A stretch of 64,000 bases of DNA from Microbacterium terregens (GTDB taxonomy: Bacteria > Pseudomonadota > Alphaproteobacteria > Sphingomonadales > Sphingomonadaceae). The notes below the pieces were generated by a model. That model was not told the origin of the DNA, did not search any database, and saw only the letters and a list, made by a program, of their open reading frames with translations. The translations under genes and the position numbers were made by a program. Every line of letters begins with the position of its first letter. Position 1 is the first letter of the stretch. Shown in pieces: positions 8,315-17,572 of the stretch. The DNA lies in assembly GCF_027922045.1 (NCBI RefSeq), contig NZ_BSEX01000006.1:190632-254631 (forward strand), written 5' to 3'.

Positions 8315-9390
8315 AGCGCCGCTTCCAGCCAGCGATCGGCGTCGGCCACGAACGCCTCGCGCACGGTCTCCTGGCCGATGCGGTCGAGCGAGTCCGCCAC
8401 GAATGCGCGGGTCAGCAGCGCCTTGGCGCGCGGGCGCGGCACGCCGCGGCTCTGAAGGTAGAAGAGCGCGCGATTGTCGAGCTCGCCCACGGTCGCGCCA
8501 TGCGCGCACTTCACGTCGTCGGCAAAGATCTCGAGCTCGGGCTTGAGGTTCACCGTCGCCGTGCGCTGGAGCAGGATGCCGCGGAGCGACTGTTCGCCGT
8601 CGGTCTTCTGCGCACCGCGCGCCACATCGACGCGGGCAGCAAGGCTCGCGGCCGACTGGTCGGCCGCGACCGCGCGCCAGGTCTGGTGGCTGGTACCGCG
8701 CTCGGCCGCATGGCGGACGGTCACCGCACACTCCTGGCGCTGCTCGCCGCGGGTCAGCAGCGCGCCACCCATTTCGGCATAGGCATCGGTGCCGCTCACC
8801 ACGAGTTCGCCGTCGATGCGGCTGCCCATGCCGCCGGCACCTAGGAAGGTCGCGGCATAGCTTGCCGCCTGGCCGACATCGACCTCGTCGCGGATCGAAA
8901 CGAAGCCGTCCGACTGGATCAGCCGGACCGAGCGCATCAGCCGCGCACCGCGTGCGAGTTCGATGCGGGTCTGGCGATTGGCCCAGCCGCTGCCGACGAA
9001 GGTCTCGACCACCGACGCCGCGGCATCGGGCGCGAGCGCGATGAACCCACGCAGATGATTGTCGCCGCCCGACCCCAGATGGACGATCTGGATCGGATCG
9101 CTCACCGCCTCCTGGCCGAGTTCCAGCGCCCAGCCCTCAAGCTGCCCGAAGCGGGCGAGCGGGTGCTCGCTCGTCCAGGCACGGCTACCGACAGCAACCG
9201 GCCCGGGCGCGCTGCGCGCGGCGTCATAGACGCCATCGACGAACACCAGCCGCGGGCCATCGATCGGCAACAGCGCGGCGTCGAGATCGGGTGCGGCTCC
9301 ACGCGGGCTCTCGGCCGCGCGCTGCAGTGCCGGCAGGTCCGCCCAGCGCCACCGCTCCGACTTGGGCGAAGGAAGTTCGAGGGTGCTCAC
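8311..9390 (-). CDS. sufD: Fe-S cluster assembly protein SufD
   Basis: A 359-residue SufBD-family scaffold subunit. The family signature is near the C-terminus: KPELEIFADDVKCAHGATVG followed by LFYLQSRGVPRPRAKALL. It forms SufBC2D with the flanking products. GTG start inside a GTGA overlap with sufC; its own stop overlaps the sufS GTG. The middle of the protein is a beta-helix-like stretch with low conservation, as is usual for SufD. Confidence 0.93.
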   Translation of the reverse strand: MSTLELPSPKSERWRWADLPALQRAAESPRGAAPDLDAALLPIDGPRLVFVDGVYDAARSAPGPVAVGSRAWTSEHPLARFGQLEGWALELGQEAVSDPIQIVHLGSGGDNHLRGFIALAPDAAASVVETFVGSGWANRQTRIELARGARLMRSVRLIQSDGFVSIRDEVDVGQAASYAATFLGAGGMGSRIDGELVVSGTDAYAEMGGALLTRGEQRQECAVTVRHAAERGTSHQTWRAVAADQSAASLAARVDVARGAQKTDGEQSLRGILLQRTATVNLKPELEIFADDVKCAHGATVGELDNRALFYLQSRGVPRPRAKALLTRAFVADSLDRIGQETVREAFVADADRWLEAAL

Positions 9391-10130
9391 GCCGCCACCT
9401 GCGCGTAGCCCTCGCGCTCCAGCTCGAGCGCGAGTTCGGCACCGCCGGTGCGGACGATCCGCCCGTCGGCGAGCACGTGAACGACGTCCGGCTTCACGTA
9501 ATCGAGCAGCCGCTGATAGTGGGTGATCAGGATGACCGCCTTGTCGGGCGCGCGCATGATCCGGTTGATGCCGTCGCCGACGATCCGCAGCGCGTCGATG
9601 TCGAGGCCGGAGTCGGTCTCGTCCAGGATCGCGAGCTTGGGATTGAGGATGCCCATCTGCACCATCTCATTGCGCTTCTTCTCGCCGCCGGAGAAGCCGA
9701 CATTGACCGGGCGCTTGAGCATTTCCGCGTCCATGCTGAGCGCATCGGCCTGTGCGCGGGCGAGCTTCAGGAACTCGCCGCCCGACAGCGGCTTTTCGTC
9801 GCGCGCCTTGCGCTGGGCGTTCAGCGCCTCGCGCAGGAACTGGACGTTGGAGACGCCGGGGATCTCGACCGGATACTGGAAGCCCAGGAACAGGCCGGCA
9901 GCCGCGCGTGCGTCCGCCTCCATCTCCAGCAGGTCCTCGCCGCCAAAGGTCACCGAGCCCTCGGTCACCTCATAGCCCGGGCGGCCGCCGAGGACGTAGC
10001 CGAGCGTCGACTTGCCGGCGCCGTTCGGCCCCATGATCGCGTGCACTTCGCCCGCATTCACGGTCAGCGAAAGGCCCTTCAGGATCGGCTTGCCGTCGAT
10101 CTCGGCGTGCAGGTTTTCAATCTTCAGCAT
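9387..10130 (-). CDS. sufC: Fe-S cluster assembly ATPase SufC
   Basis: A 247-residue ABC-type ATPase of the SUF scaffold. Motifs: Walker A IMGPNGAGKSTLGYVLGG, signature FSGGEKKRNEMVQM, Walker B LAILDETDSGLDID and the H-loop ILITHYQRLLDY. The start at MLKIENLHAEI has a GGAAG-type site upstream; an earlier in-frame start would add a non-homologous 19 residues. The gap to sufB is 72 bases, the largest inside the operon, and shows no obvious promoter or hairpin. Confidence 0.95.
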   Translation of the reverse strand: MLKIENLHAEIDGKPILKGLSLTVNAGEVHAIMGPNGAGKSTLGYVLGGRPGYEVTEGSVTFGGEDLLEMEADARAAAGLFLGFQYPVEIPGVSNVQFLREALNAQRKARDEKPLSGGEFLKLARAQADALSMDAEMLKRPVNVGFSGGEKKRNEMVQMGILNPKLAILDETDSGLDIDALRIVGDGINRIMRAPDKAVILITHYQRLLDYVKPDVVHVLADGRIVRTGGAELALELEREGYAQVAA

Positions 10131-10202
10131 GGATGACTTCCAGAACTTTCCATTGTCCGGGCAGCGCGCGCCGCCCCGTAGTACCAAGCGCCCTTGCGTC
10201 GA

Positions 10203-11665
<1,463 letters not shown>

Positions 11666-11666
<1 letters not shown>

Positions 11667-12148
11667 TATGCGTGCACTCCGGCACCCGGCCGCAGCGCGG
11701 GGTCCAGTTGGGAAAGGGTTGGTTCAACAGGCTCGGGGCCTGCAGAAGAAGAAATCGTTGCCAGGCTGACCGAGGCGAGCGCGTCGCGGACCAGCGCGTT
11801 GACGCCGCCCCAATGGGGACGCACCCGGCAGCTGCCCTCCACCGCGCAGTCGTGGCGGTCGGCATCCACGCAGGTGGTGAGGGCGATAGGCCCTTCCACC
11901 GCCTCGACGATGTCGGCAAGCGAAATCGCCGCCGCGGGCCGTGCCAGCCGGAAGCCGCCGGCCGCCCCGCGCCCGGTCTCGACGAGCCCGGCGGCCGACA
12001 GGCGGCTCACCAGCTTCTGGACGGTCGGCAGCGGCAGGCCCGTATCCTCGGCCAGCCGCGTCGCGTTGAGCCGCGCCACGCCACCGCAGTGGCGCGCGGT
12101 CGCGCTCATCATCACGACGGCATAGTCGGCAAGGCTGGAAAGTCGCAT
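11666..12148 (-). CDS. Rrf2 family regulator of the SUF operon
   Basis: A 160-residue Rrf2/IscR-type regulator at the head of the SUF operon. The winged helix covers about residues 1-80 ([19 protein letters not shown], then [18 protein letters not shown] and [13 protein letters not shown]). Three Cys at about 93, 101 and 107 match the spacing of Fe-S-ligating Cys in this family, so it probably senses cluster supply. Start at MRLSSLADY with GGGAG close upstream. The last 30 residues ([15 protein letters not shown]) do not look like the family and resemble a translated palindromic repeat. Confidence 0.93.
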
Positions 12149-12194
12149 GGCTCCCAATCGGATCATTCCGGTCTGAATTGCAAATGGGAGCAGC

Positions 12195-12207
12195 GACCCT
12201 TAGGGTC
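12195..12207 (-). promoter_or_regulatory. Palindrome in the SUF promoter region
   Basis: GACCCT and AGGGTC arms flank a single base, 47-59 bases upstream of the regulator start. It overlaps a TTGACC that could be the -35 element of a leftward promoter (12204-12209). The placement suits an operator for the Rrf2 protein. That is inference; the motif is not identical to a known IscR site. Confidence 0.4.
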
Positions 12208-12329
12208 AACCGGATTTTGCAGGCGCGAAGGCTTCTTTGGCGTTATTGTTCCGATCACAGTAATCGGAGGGCCGCGCCGGGACACTCGCAGGCTTTGACC
12301 CCCCTTCCCGCCGCTGCCATAGCCGGACG

Positions 12330-13337
12330 ATGCGCTTCTATCATCCCCTGCTGTTCTCGCTCGATGCCGAGCGTGCGCACCGCCTGACGATCCGCACGCT
12401 GGCTGCCTGGGGTGCCGCCGGCTCGCCGTTCGCGCCCGGTACGCCCCGCGAGATGCCGGTCACGATCGCAGGGCTGCGCTTCCCGAACCCGGTCGGGCTC
12501 GCGGCGGGCGTCGACAAGGATGCGGAGGCCGTCGCCGGCTTCTTCGCGCTCGGCTTCGGATCGGTCGAGGTCGGCACGCTCACCCCGCGCCCGCAGCCCG
12601 GCAATCCGCAACCGCGGCTGTTCCGGCTGGTGGAGGACCGCGCGGTCATCAACCGCATGGGCTTCAACAACGGCGGGCTCGACGCGGCGCTCGACCGCAT
12701 CGCCCGCATGCCCGAGCGCCGCGGCGTGCTCGGCATCAACGTCGGCGCCAACAAGGAGTCGGTGGCGGGCGACAGCGCCATTGCCGACTATGTCGCCGGC
12801 ATCACCAAGGCCGCGCCCTTCGCCGACTATCTGACGATCAACATCAGCTCGCCCAACACGCCGGGCCTGCGCAACCTGCAGGCACAGCCGGCGCTGGGCG
12901 AGCTGATCGCCGCCTGCGACGCGGCGCGTCACCTGGCGATCCGGCGGGTGCCGCTGTTCCTGAAGGTCGCGCCGGATCTCGATCGCGCCGGGCTGGAGGT
13001 CGCCGCCCGCGCGGCGATCGACGGCGGCATCGACGCACTGGTCGTCTCCAACACCACGATCTCGCGGCCGGCGGGGCTGCGGTCGGGGAATGCGGGCGAA
13101 ACGGGCGGGCTTTCGGGGGCGCCGCTCGCCGCGCTCGCCCGCGCCAAGCTTGCCGAGGCGCGCGACATCACCGGCGGGCAGCTGCCGCTGGTGTCGGTCG
13201 GCGGCATCGGCTCGGCGGATGAAGCCCAGCGTCGGCTGGATGCGGGTGCCAGCCTGGTGCAGCTCTACTCGGCGCTGGTGTTCGAGGGGCCGGGGCTGGC
13301 CCGGCGCATCGTCGCCGGATTGAAGCCCAGCGCCTGA
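12330..13337 (+). CDS. pyrD: Quinone-dependent dihydroorotate dehydrogenase
   Basis: A 335-residue class 2 dihydroorotate dehydrogenase, oxidising dihydroorotate to orotate in pyrimidine synthesis with FMN and membrane quinone. The N-terminal amphipathic segment (MRFYHPLLFSLDAERAHRL) marks class 2. FMN-binding and active-site blocks: GLAAGVDKDAEA, VEVGTLTPRPQPGNPQPR, NRMGFNNGG, NISSPNTPGLRNLQ with the catalytic Ser region, VSNTTI, and LVSVGGIGSADEA near the end. The first 20 bases upstream are short of a clear ribosome binding site. Monocistronic in appearance, ending in a palindromic repeat before the convergent ferredoxin gene. Confidence 0.96.
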   Translation: MRFYHPLLFSLDAERAHRLTIRTLAAWGAAGSPFAPGTPREMPVTIAGLRFPNPVGLAAGVDKDAEAVAGFFALGFGSVEVGTLTPRPQPGNPQPRLFRLVEDRAVINRMGFNNGGLDAALDRIARMPERRGVLGINVGANKESVAGDSAIADYVAGITKAAPFADYLTINISSPNTPGLRNLQAQPALGELIAACDAARHLAIRRVPLFLKVAPDLDRAGLEVAARAAIDGGIDALVVSNTTISRPAGLRSGNAGETGGLSGAPLAALARAKLAEARDITGGQLPLVSVGGIGSADEAQRRLDAGASLVQLYSALVFEGPGLARRIVAGLKPSA

Positions 13338-13355
13338 AGCATCAGGAAAATATGT

Positions 13356-13466
13356 CCGTTCGTGCTGAGTAAGGGCTGAGCGAAGTCGAAGTCCCGTATC
13401 GAAGCACCGTGGCGGTCCTTCGATACGCCATTTCGACTACGCTCAATGGCTACTCAGGACGAACGG
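13356..13466. repeat. Sphingomonad-type palindromic repeat, 111 bases
   Basis: Outer arms CCGTTCGT and ACGAACGG, continuing imperfectly through CTGAGTA/TACTCAG and CTGAGCGAAGTCGAA/TTTCGACTACGCTCA, enclose a short second hairpin (GTATCGAAG with CTTCGATAC). This is the familiar CCGTTCGT...ACGAACGG element of sphingomonad genomes. It sits between the convergent pyrD and ferredoxin genes and could serve both as a transcript end. Confidence 0.85.
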
Positions 13467-13493
13467 GTGGGTTCAACGTTCGTGCCCCTAGCC

Positions 13494-13811
13494 TCAGTCC
13501 TCGGCGGCGATCGTCACGCGCAGGCCGTCGAGGGCCGGGGTGAACTGGATCTGGCACGACAGGCGCGAGCGTTCGTCACGGTCCGACGTGCTGTCGAGCA
13601 GCTCGTCTTCGTCCTCGCTCATCTGCGGCAGCAGCGGCAGGAATTCCGCGTCGACATGGACGTGGCAGGTCGCGCAGCTGCAGCAGCCGCCGCACAGCGC
13701 CAGCAGTTCGTCGAAGCCGGCGTCGCGGATCACTTCCATCACGCTCAGGCCGACCTCTGCGGGCACGCTGCGTTCTTCTCCTTCGCGCGTGGTGACGGTA
13801 AGCGTGGGCAT
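13494..13811 (-). CDS. [2Fe-2S] ferredoxin, adrenodoxin type
   Basis: A 105-residue electron carrier. Cluster ligands follow the C-x5-C-x2-C-x36-C spacing at residues 40, 46, 49 and 86 (ALCGGCCSCATCHVHVD and RLSCQIQ). Two extra Cys lie at 43 and 44. The acidic stretch MSEDEDELLDSTSDRDE is the usual partner-binding face of the adrenodoxin/putidaredoxin group. It may serve a cytochrome P450, ring-hydroxylating oxygenase or Fe-S assembly, but no such partner gene is adjacent. Start preceded by GGAG. Confidence 0.92.
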   Translation of the reverse strand: MPTLTVTTREGEERSVPAEVGLSVMEVIRDAGFDELLALCGGCCSCATCHVHVDAEFLPLLPQMSEDEDELLDSTSDRDERSRLSCQIQFTPALDGLRVTIAAED

Positions 13812-13889
13812 GCATTTTCTCCAGAACAGCTGTCAGGCCATTGGCGACCGCCGCCGCCAAATTCAAGGCGCACGGGCTCGGATGCCGGC

Positions 13890-14513
13890 ATGGGCTTGAG
13901 CGCACAACAGCTGCGCGAGGCACTGGATGCGCTTGGCGCGATCGAGCCGGCGTTCGCCGCCGCGGTCGGGCGCGTCGGCTATCCCCCACCGCGCATTCGC
14001 GAGCCCGGCTATGCGACGCTGCTGCGCACGATCGTCGGCCAGCAGGTGAGCGTCCATGCCGCCGCCGCCGTGTGGCGCCGGCTGGAGGAGGCGCTTGGGG
14101 AGGTCGAGGAACCTGCCCGTCTTGCCGCCGCAAGCGACGAGACGCTGCGCGCCGCCGGGCTCTCCCGGCAGAAGATCGGCTACGCCCGCAGCTTGGCCGA
14201 CGAAGTGGCGAGCGGGCGACTGGACCTGGCCGCGCTGCCGGCGGACGACGAGGAAGCGATCACGGCGCTTATCCGCATCAAGGGGATCGGGCGCTGGTCG
14301 GCGGAAATCTACCTGTTGTTCGCCGAGGGGCGGCCGGACATCTGGCCGGCCGGTGACCTCGCGGTGCAGGTGGAGGTCGGGCGCATCCTGGGCCACGCCG
14401 AACGCCCGAACGAGAAGCTGGTGCGGGTGTTGGCGGAAGGCTGGCGCCCACACCGCGGGGCCGCCGCGATCCTCGCCTGGCACCATTACAACAGCAAGAT
14501 GGAGGTGATCTGA
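13890..14513 (+). CDS. DNA-3-methyladenine glycosylase, HhH-GPD family
   Basis: A 207-residue base-excision repair glycosylase of the AlkA type. The helix-hairpin-helix is LIRIKGIGRWSAEIYLLF and the catalytic Asp is in the following loop PAGDLAVQ. The earlier block YATLLRTIVGQQVSVHAAAAV is also diagnostic. It removes alkylated bases such as 3-methyladenine. The N-terminal domain of full-length E. coli AlkA is absent, as in many short bacterial members. Start chosen at MGLSAQQL; longer in-frame extensions are not homologous. Monocistronic or first of a unit with the two membrane proteins downstream. Confidence 0.92.
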   Translation: MGLSAQQLREALDALGAIEPAFAAAVGRVGYPPPRIREPGYATLLRTIVGQQVSVHAAAAVWRRLEEALGEVEEPARLAAASDETLRAAGLSRQKIGYARSLADEVASGRLDLAALPADDEEAITALIRIKGIGRWSAEIYLLFAEGRPDIWPAGDLAVQVEVGRILGHAERPNEKLVRVLAEGWRPHRGAAAILAWHHYNSKMEVI

Positions 14514-14595
14514 CCGCCCGGCGCGGCCCGACCGGCAGCGCCCCGACGCCACCATTTCGCTTGCGCAACCTTGGCGGCCCACGAATAACGGGCGC

Positions 14596-15057
14596 GTGGC
14601 ATTCTCTCCCGTCCTCTCCACCGTCGCAGAAACGATCCAGGTCGCGATCGCGCCCGTGTTCCTGCTCGCCGGCCTCGGCGCGATCCTGAACGTGATGGTC
14701 GGGCGGCTCGCCCGCATCGTCGATCGCTCGCGGCAGCTGACCGCGCTGCAGCTGCGCGGCGGCGATCCCGAGCGGGTCCAGCATGTGGCGGAGCTGCGGC
14801 TGATCGACGGGCGCATCCGCATGATCAACAACGCGGTCTATCTGGTCGTCATGGCCGCGATCGCGATCTGTCTGGTGGTGGCGATGCTGTTCGTGGCCGA
14901 ACTGGGCAATTTTCAGATCGGGCAGGTGATCGCGGTCGCCTTCATCGTCTCGATGCTGCTGCTGACCGGCGGGCTGATCTGCTTCCTGATCGAGATCCAC
15001 ATGTCCGTGCGCGCGATCCGCGTCCGCTCCGACCTGCTCGAACTGCCGCTGCCGTGA
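14596..15057 (+). CDS. DUF2721 family membrane protein
   Basis: A 153-residue inner-membrane protein. The N-terminal block TIQVAIAPVFLLAGLGAILNVMVGRLARIVDRSR, with a hydrophobic segment leading into the Arg-rich RLARIVDRSRQL, is the mark of DUF2721. Two more hydrophobic segments follow at about residues 75-100 and 105-130. GTG start, with no strong ribosome binding site. The function of the family is not known. Its stop overlaps the start of the next gene (GTGA), so the two are coupled. Confidence 0.85.
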   Translation: MAFSPVLSTVAETIQVAIAPVFLLAGLGAILNVMVGRLARIVDRSRQLTALQLRGGDPERVQHVAELRLIDGRIRMINNAVYLVVMAAIAICLVVAMLFVAELGNFQIGQVIAVAFIVSMLLLTGGLICFLIEIHMSVRAIRVRSDLLELPLP

Positions 15058-15446
15058 CTTGGGAGCGCCGGCTGCTGCAGGCGGTCGTGGCGCTGTTGTG
15101 CCTGATCCCACTGTCCACGGCGAGCGTCGGCATCCTGCGCGGGGCCGAGTGGCTGGCGCAGGACGCCGTGCGCGCGGACCTCGACAGCCATTTCCGCTAC
15201 CTGTCCGGCGTGTTCCTGGGGATGGCGCTGGGCTTTGCCAGCTGCATCCCCGCGATCGAGCAGCGGGGCGCACGCTTTCGCCTGCTGGGGATGATGGTGG
15301 TGATCGGCGGGCTGGCACGGGCGTGGTCGCTGCTGTCGGTGGGTGCGCCGTCCACCGGGCATCTGGTCGGGCTGTGCGTCGAGCTGGGAGCGGTACCGCT
15401 GGTGCTGCTGTGGCAGGCGAGCCTGCAACGCCGCTGGCGCGGTTAG
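15054..15446 (+). CDS. Small membrane protein (DUF4345-like)
   Basis: A 130-residue protein with about four hydrophobic segments (residues 8-30, 50-70, 80-95, 100-120). GTG start overlapping the upstream stop by four bases. The sequence RAEWLAQDAVRADLDSHFRYLSGVFLGMALGF resembles DUF4345-type membrane proteins with a conserved FRYLSG block. No function can be assigned. It is cotranscribed with the DUF2721 gene on spacing. Confidence 0.8.
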   Translation: MTWERRLLQAVVALLCLIPLSTASVGILRGAEWLAQDAVRADLDSHFRYLSGVFLGMALGFASCIPAIEQRGARFRLLGMMVVIGGLARAWSLLSVGAPSTGHLVGLCVELGAVPLVLLWQASLQRRWRG

Positions 15447-15466
15447 GTCTTCGTCGCACTTCCTTC

Positions 15467-15552
15467 CATATCCCCGCGCAGGCGGAGATCCAGGGCCCAG
15501 CAGAACGACGGTCGCGCCCGGAACCCTGGGCTCCTGCCTTCGCAGGAGCACG
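15467..15552. repeat. Imperfect palindromic intergenic repeat (copy 2)
   Basis: The right half carries CCCTGGGCTCCTGCCTTCGCAG, closely matching the right half of the copy at 6134-6213; the left half (CCCCGCGCAGGCGGAGATCC) matches the right half of the copy near 56896. It lies between convergent genes (the 130-residue membrane protein and the amidase). Confidence 0.7.
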
Positions 15553-15574
15553 AAAGAGGCGCCCGCCAGGCCGT

Positions 15575-17164
15575 CTATCGCGCCGCTTCCAGTCCGCCCA
15601 CCGTCGGCACGCTCGCCGCATAGCCGGGCTTCACCCGCATCCGCCCGCGCTGTTCGAACGCATAGCCGGCGCCCAGCAGCAGCGCCTCGCTGTACTTGGG
15701 TCCGAGGAAGGAGAGGCCGGCGGGCAGCCCTTGCACCAGCCCCATCGGCACCGTCAGGTGCGGCGTGCCGGCCACCGCGGGAAGTTCGCTGGCCGAGGGC
15801 GGCACGAAATGATCGCCATGCACCGGATCGGAGAGCCAGGGCAGACCATAGGTCGGCGACACCAGTAGCCGGACCTTCGCCTGGCCGAGCATCGCGTCGA
15901 TGCCCTCGGCACCCGCGAGCCGCAGCGACTTGGCGCGCGCCTCCTGATAGGCCGGGTCTTCGAGGCCGGGCATCTTCTGCGCCGCCTCGAACGTGTCCTG
16001 GCCGAAGAAGCGCATTTCGGTGTCGGCGTGCTCGGCATTGAACGCGATGACGTCTGCGAGCGTGCGGGTCTTCACGGCATGCGGCGTGGTCGCGAGATAG
16101 GCGTTGAGGTCGGCCTTCAGCTCCGCCTTCAGCACCAGGAACTCGGCTTCGCCCAGGCCGTCGAGCTTGGGCGGCGTCACGTCGACCAGGGTCGCGCCTG
16201 CCGCGCGCAGCACGGCTAGGGCCGCATCATATTGCTTCGCGAGCGGCGCCGACATTTCAGGCCGGAGCACGCCCACCCGCATACCCTTCAGCGCATCGGC
16301 CGATAGCGCGGCGGCATAGTCGGTGCGGTGCCGGTCGGCGTCGCGCGTGGTCGGGTCGGCGGGATCGCTGCCGATCATTGCCGAGAACAGCAGCGCCGCA
16401 TCGCGCACGCTGCGCGCCATCGGTCCCGCGGTGTCCTGGCTGTGGCTGATGGGCACGATGTGGGTGCGGCTGACCAGGCCGATCGTCGGCTTGAGCCCCA
16501 CCAGCCCGTTCATCGCCGCCGGGCACACGACCGAGCCGTCGGTCTCCGTCCCCACCGCCGCCGCGGCGAGGCTGGCGGCGGCGGCCGTGCCGCTGCCGCT
16601 GGAGGATCCGCAGGCGGTACGGTCGAGCGCATAGGGGTTGCGCACCAGCCCGCCGATTGCGCTCCATCCGCTGATCGACCCGGAAGAGCGGATGTTCGCC
16701 CATTCGGACAGGTTGGTCTTGCCCAGGATTACGGCGCCTGCCGCGCGCAGCCGCGCCACCACCGGCGCATCGCGGCCGGTGCGATTGTCCTTGAGCGCCA
16801 GGCTGCCGGCGGTGGTCGGCAGTTCCCGAGTCTCGATATTGTCCTTGATCAGCACCGGCACGCCGTGAAGCGGACCGCGGATTCGTCCTGCGCGCCGTTC
16901 GGCGTCGAGGGCACGCGCCTGCGCCAGCGCCTCGGGGTTCACGGCGACGACGCTGCGCAGCGTCGGCCCCTTGCGGTCGATCGCCTCGATGCGCGCGAGA
17001 TAGGCGCGAGTCAGCGCCTCGCTGCTGGTGCCCGCGGCCAATGCGGCTGCGGCGTCGGAGAGGGAGAGTTCCTCGATGGGAGGCGTCTGGGGCGGCTCCG
17101 CGCGCGCGGTCGTCGCAAGCGCCAGCAGCGCCAATCCCAGCATTCCCCCTTGTACCCGCCGCAT
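15575..17164 (-). CDS. Secreted amidase (amidase signature family)
   Basis: A 529-residue amidase-signature hydrolase with a signal peptide ([19 protein letters not shown]), so it acts in the periplasm. Catalytic Ser-Ser-Lys features: [18 protein letters not shown] gives the Lys; [20 protein letters not shown] the cis-Ser and Gly-Ser-rich motif; and [23 protein letters not shown] the nucleophile region. The start MRRVQGG has GGGAG upstream. The substrate (amide, peptide or cyclic dipeptide type) cannot be inferred. Divergent from nrdA with a long gap between. Confidence 0.92.
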   Translation of the reverse strand: MRRVQGGMLGLALLALATTARAEPPQTPPIEELSLSDAAAALAAGTSSEALTRAYLARIEAIDRKGPTLRSVVAVNPEALAQARALDAERRAGRIRGPLHGVPVLIKDNIETRELPTTAGSLALKDNRTGRDAPVVARLRAAGAVILGKTNLSEWANIRSSGSISGWSAIGGLVRNPYALDRTACGSSSGSGTAAAASLAAAAVGTETDGSVVCPAAMNGLVGLKPTIGLVSRTHIVPISHSQDTAGPMARSVRDAALLFSAMIGSDPADPTTRDADRHRTDYAAALSADALKGMRVGVLRPEMSAPLAKQYDAALAVLRAAGATLVDVTPPKLDGLGEAEFLVLKAELKADLNAYLATTPHAVKTRTLADVIAFNAEHADTEMRFFGQDTFEAAQKMPGLEDPAYQEARAKSLRLAGAEGIDAMLGQAKVRLLVSPTYGLPWLSDPVHGDHFVPPSASELPAVAGTPHLTVPMGLVQGLPAGLSFLGPKYSEALLLGAGYAFEQRGRMRVKPGYAASVPTVGGLEAAR

Positions 17165-17369
17165 CCGATACTCCCTAGCTTGTGGACGCAGCTTGAGGCC
17201 GACAGCGACCGCTTGCAACGGGGCGGCAGGGCTGCCGGGCGCACGCGAAAATTTTTTCAGGCTGCGGTTTTCGCTTGATCGCTAGGAATGTCCACGCGTC
17301 GCGCGCGCCGGGGAACGATGAACGCCGGATTCACTGCGACGAGCGATCTTGCAAGCTGCCGAGGTTTGC

Positions 17370-17394
17370 GCGACACCAAGTCTTGTGGTGGCGC
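17370..17394 (+). promoter_or_regulatory. Inverted repeat in the nrdA leader, possible operator
   Basis: Arms GCGACACCA and TGGTGGCGC match at 8 of 9 positions around AGTCTTG. It could be a repressor site (NrdR is the usual regulator of nrd genes) or a hairpin in the leader. Only one copy is seen, whereas NrdR boxes usually come in pairs, so the NrdR reading is weak. Confidence 0.35.
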
Positions 17395-17397
17395 CTG

Positions 17398-17435
17398 GGA
17401 AGCGGCGCTATCGCTGGTATCCAGCGAAGGCTTCC
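17398..17435 (+). ncRNA. Two-part hairpin in the nrdA leader
   Basis: GGAAGC (17398) pairs with GCTTCC (17430); inside, TCGCTGG pairs with CCAGCGA around a TAT loop (17411-17427). The nested pairing is more than expected by chance in so short a stretch. It lies about 140 bases before the nrdA start, and could be part of a cis-acting RNA. It matches no riboswitch I recognise. Confidence 0.35.
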
Positions 17436-17572
17436 AGTTTGAACGGAATGCGGCGGAAAAGCCGCGTTTTTTGACGGTGCAGGTGGCTCACGCGGGCTGG
17501 TTGCGGCCGTGTTCGGCGACGCTACATCGGGCCTGCCAAGGCCGCGAACAAGATATTTGGAACGAGGGCAGC

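Larger units (their letters stand above)
17165..17572 (+). promoter_or_regulatory. Long leader/promoter region upstream of nrdA
   Basis: About 400 bases without a supported gene between the amidase and nrdA. It is open in the nrdA frame back to 17288, but the translation has no similarity to an NrdA N-terminus. It holds GCGAAAA and TTTTCGC arms (17245-17274), a 25-base inverted repeat at 17370-17394, and a two-part hairpin at 17398-17435. This suggests a structured RNA leader or a cluster of operators controlling nrdA. Confidence 0.45.

Noticed and set aside
17288..17572. An N-terminal extension of NrdA
   Set aside because: The frame is open but the translation lacks similarity to NrdA or an ATP-cone, whereas a good ribosome binding site precedes the ATG at 17573.
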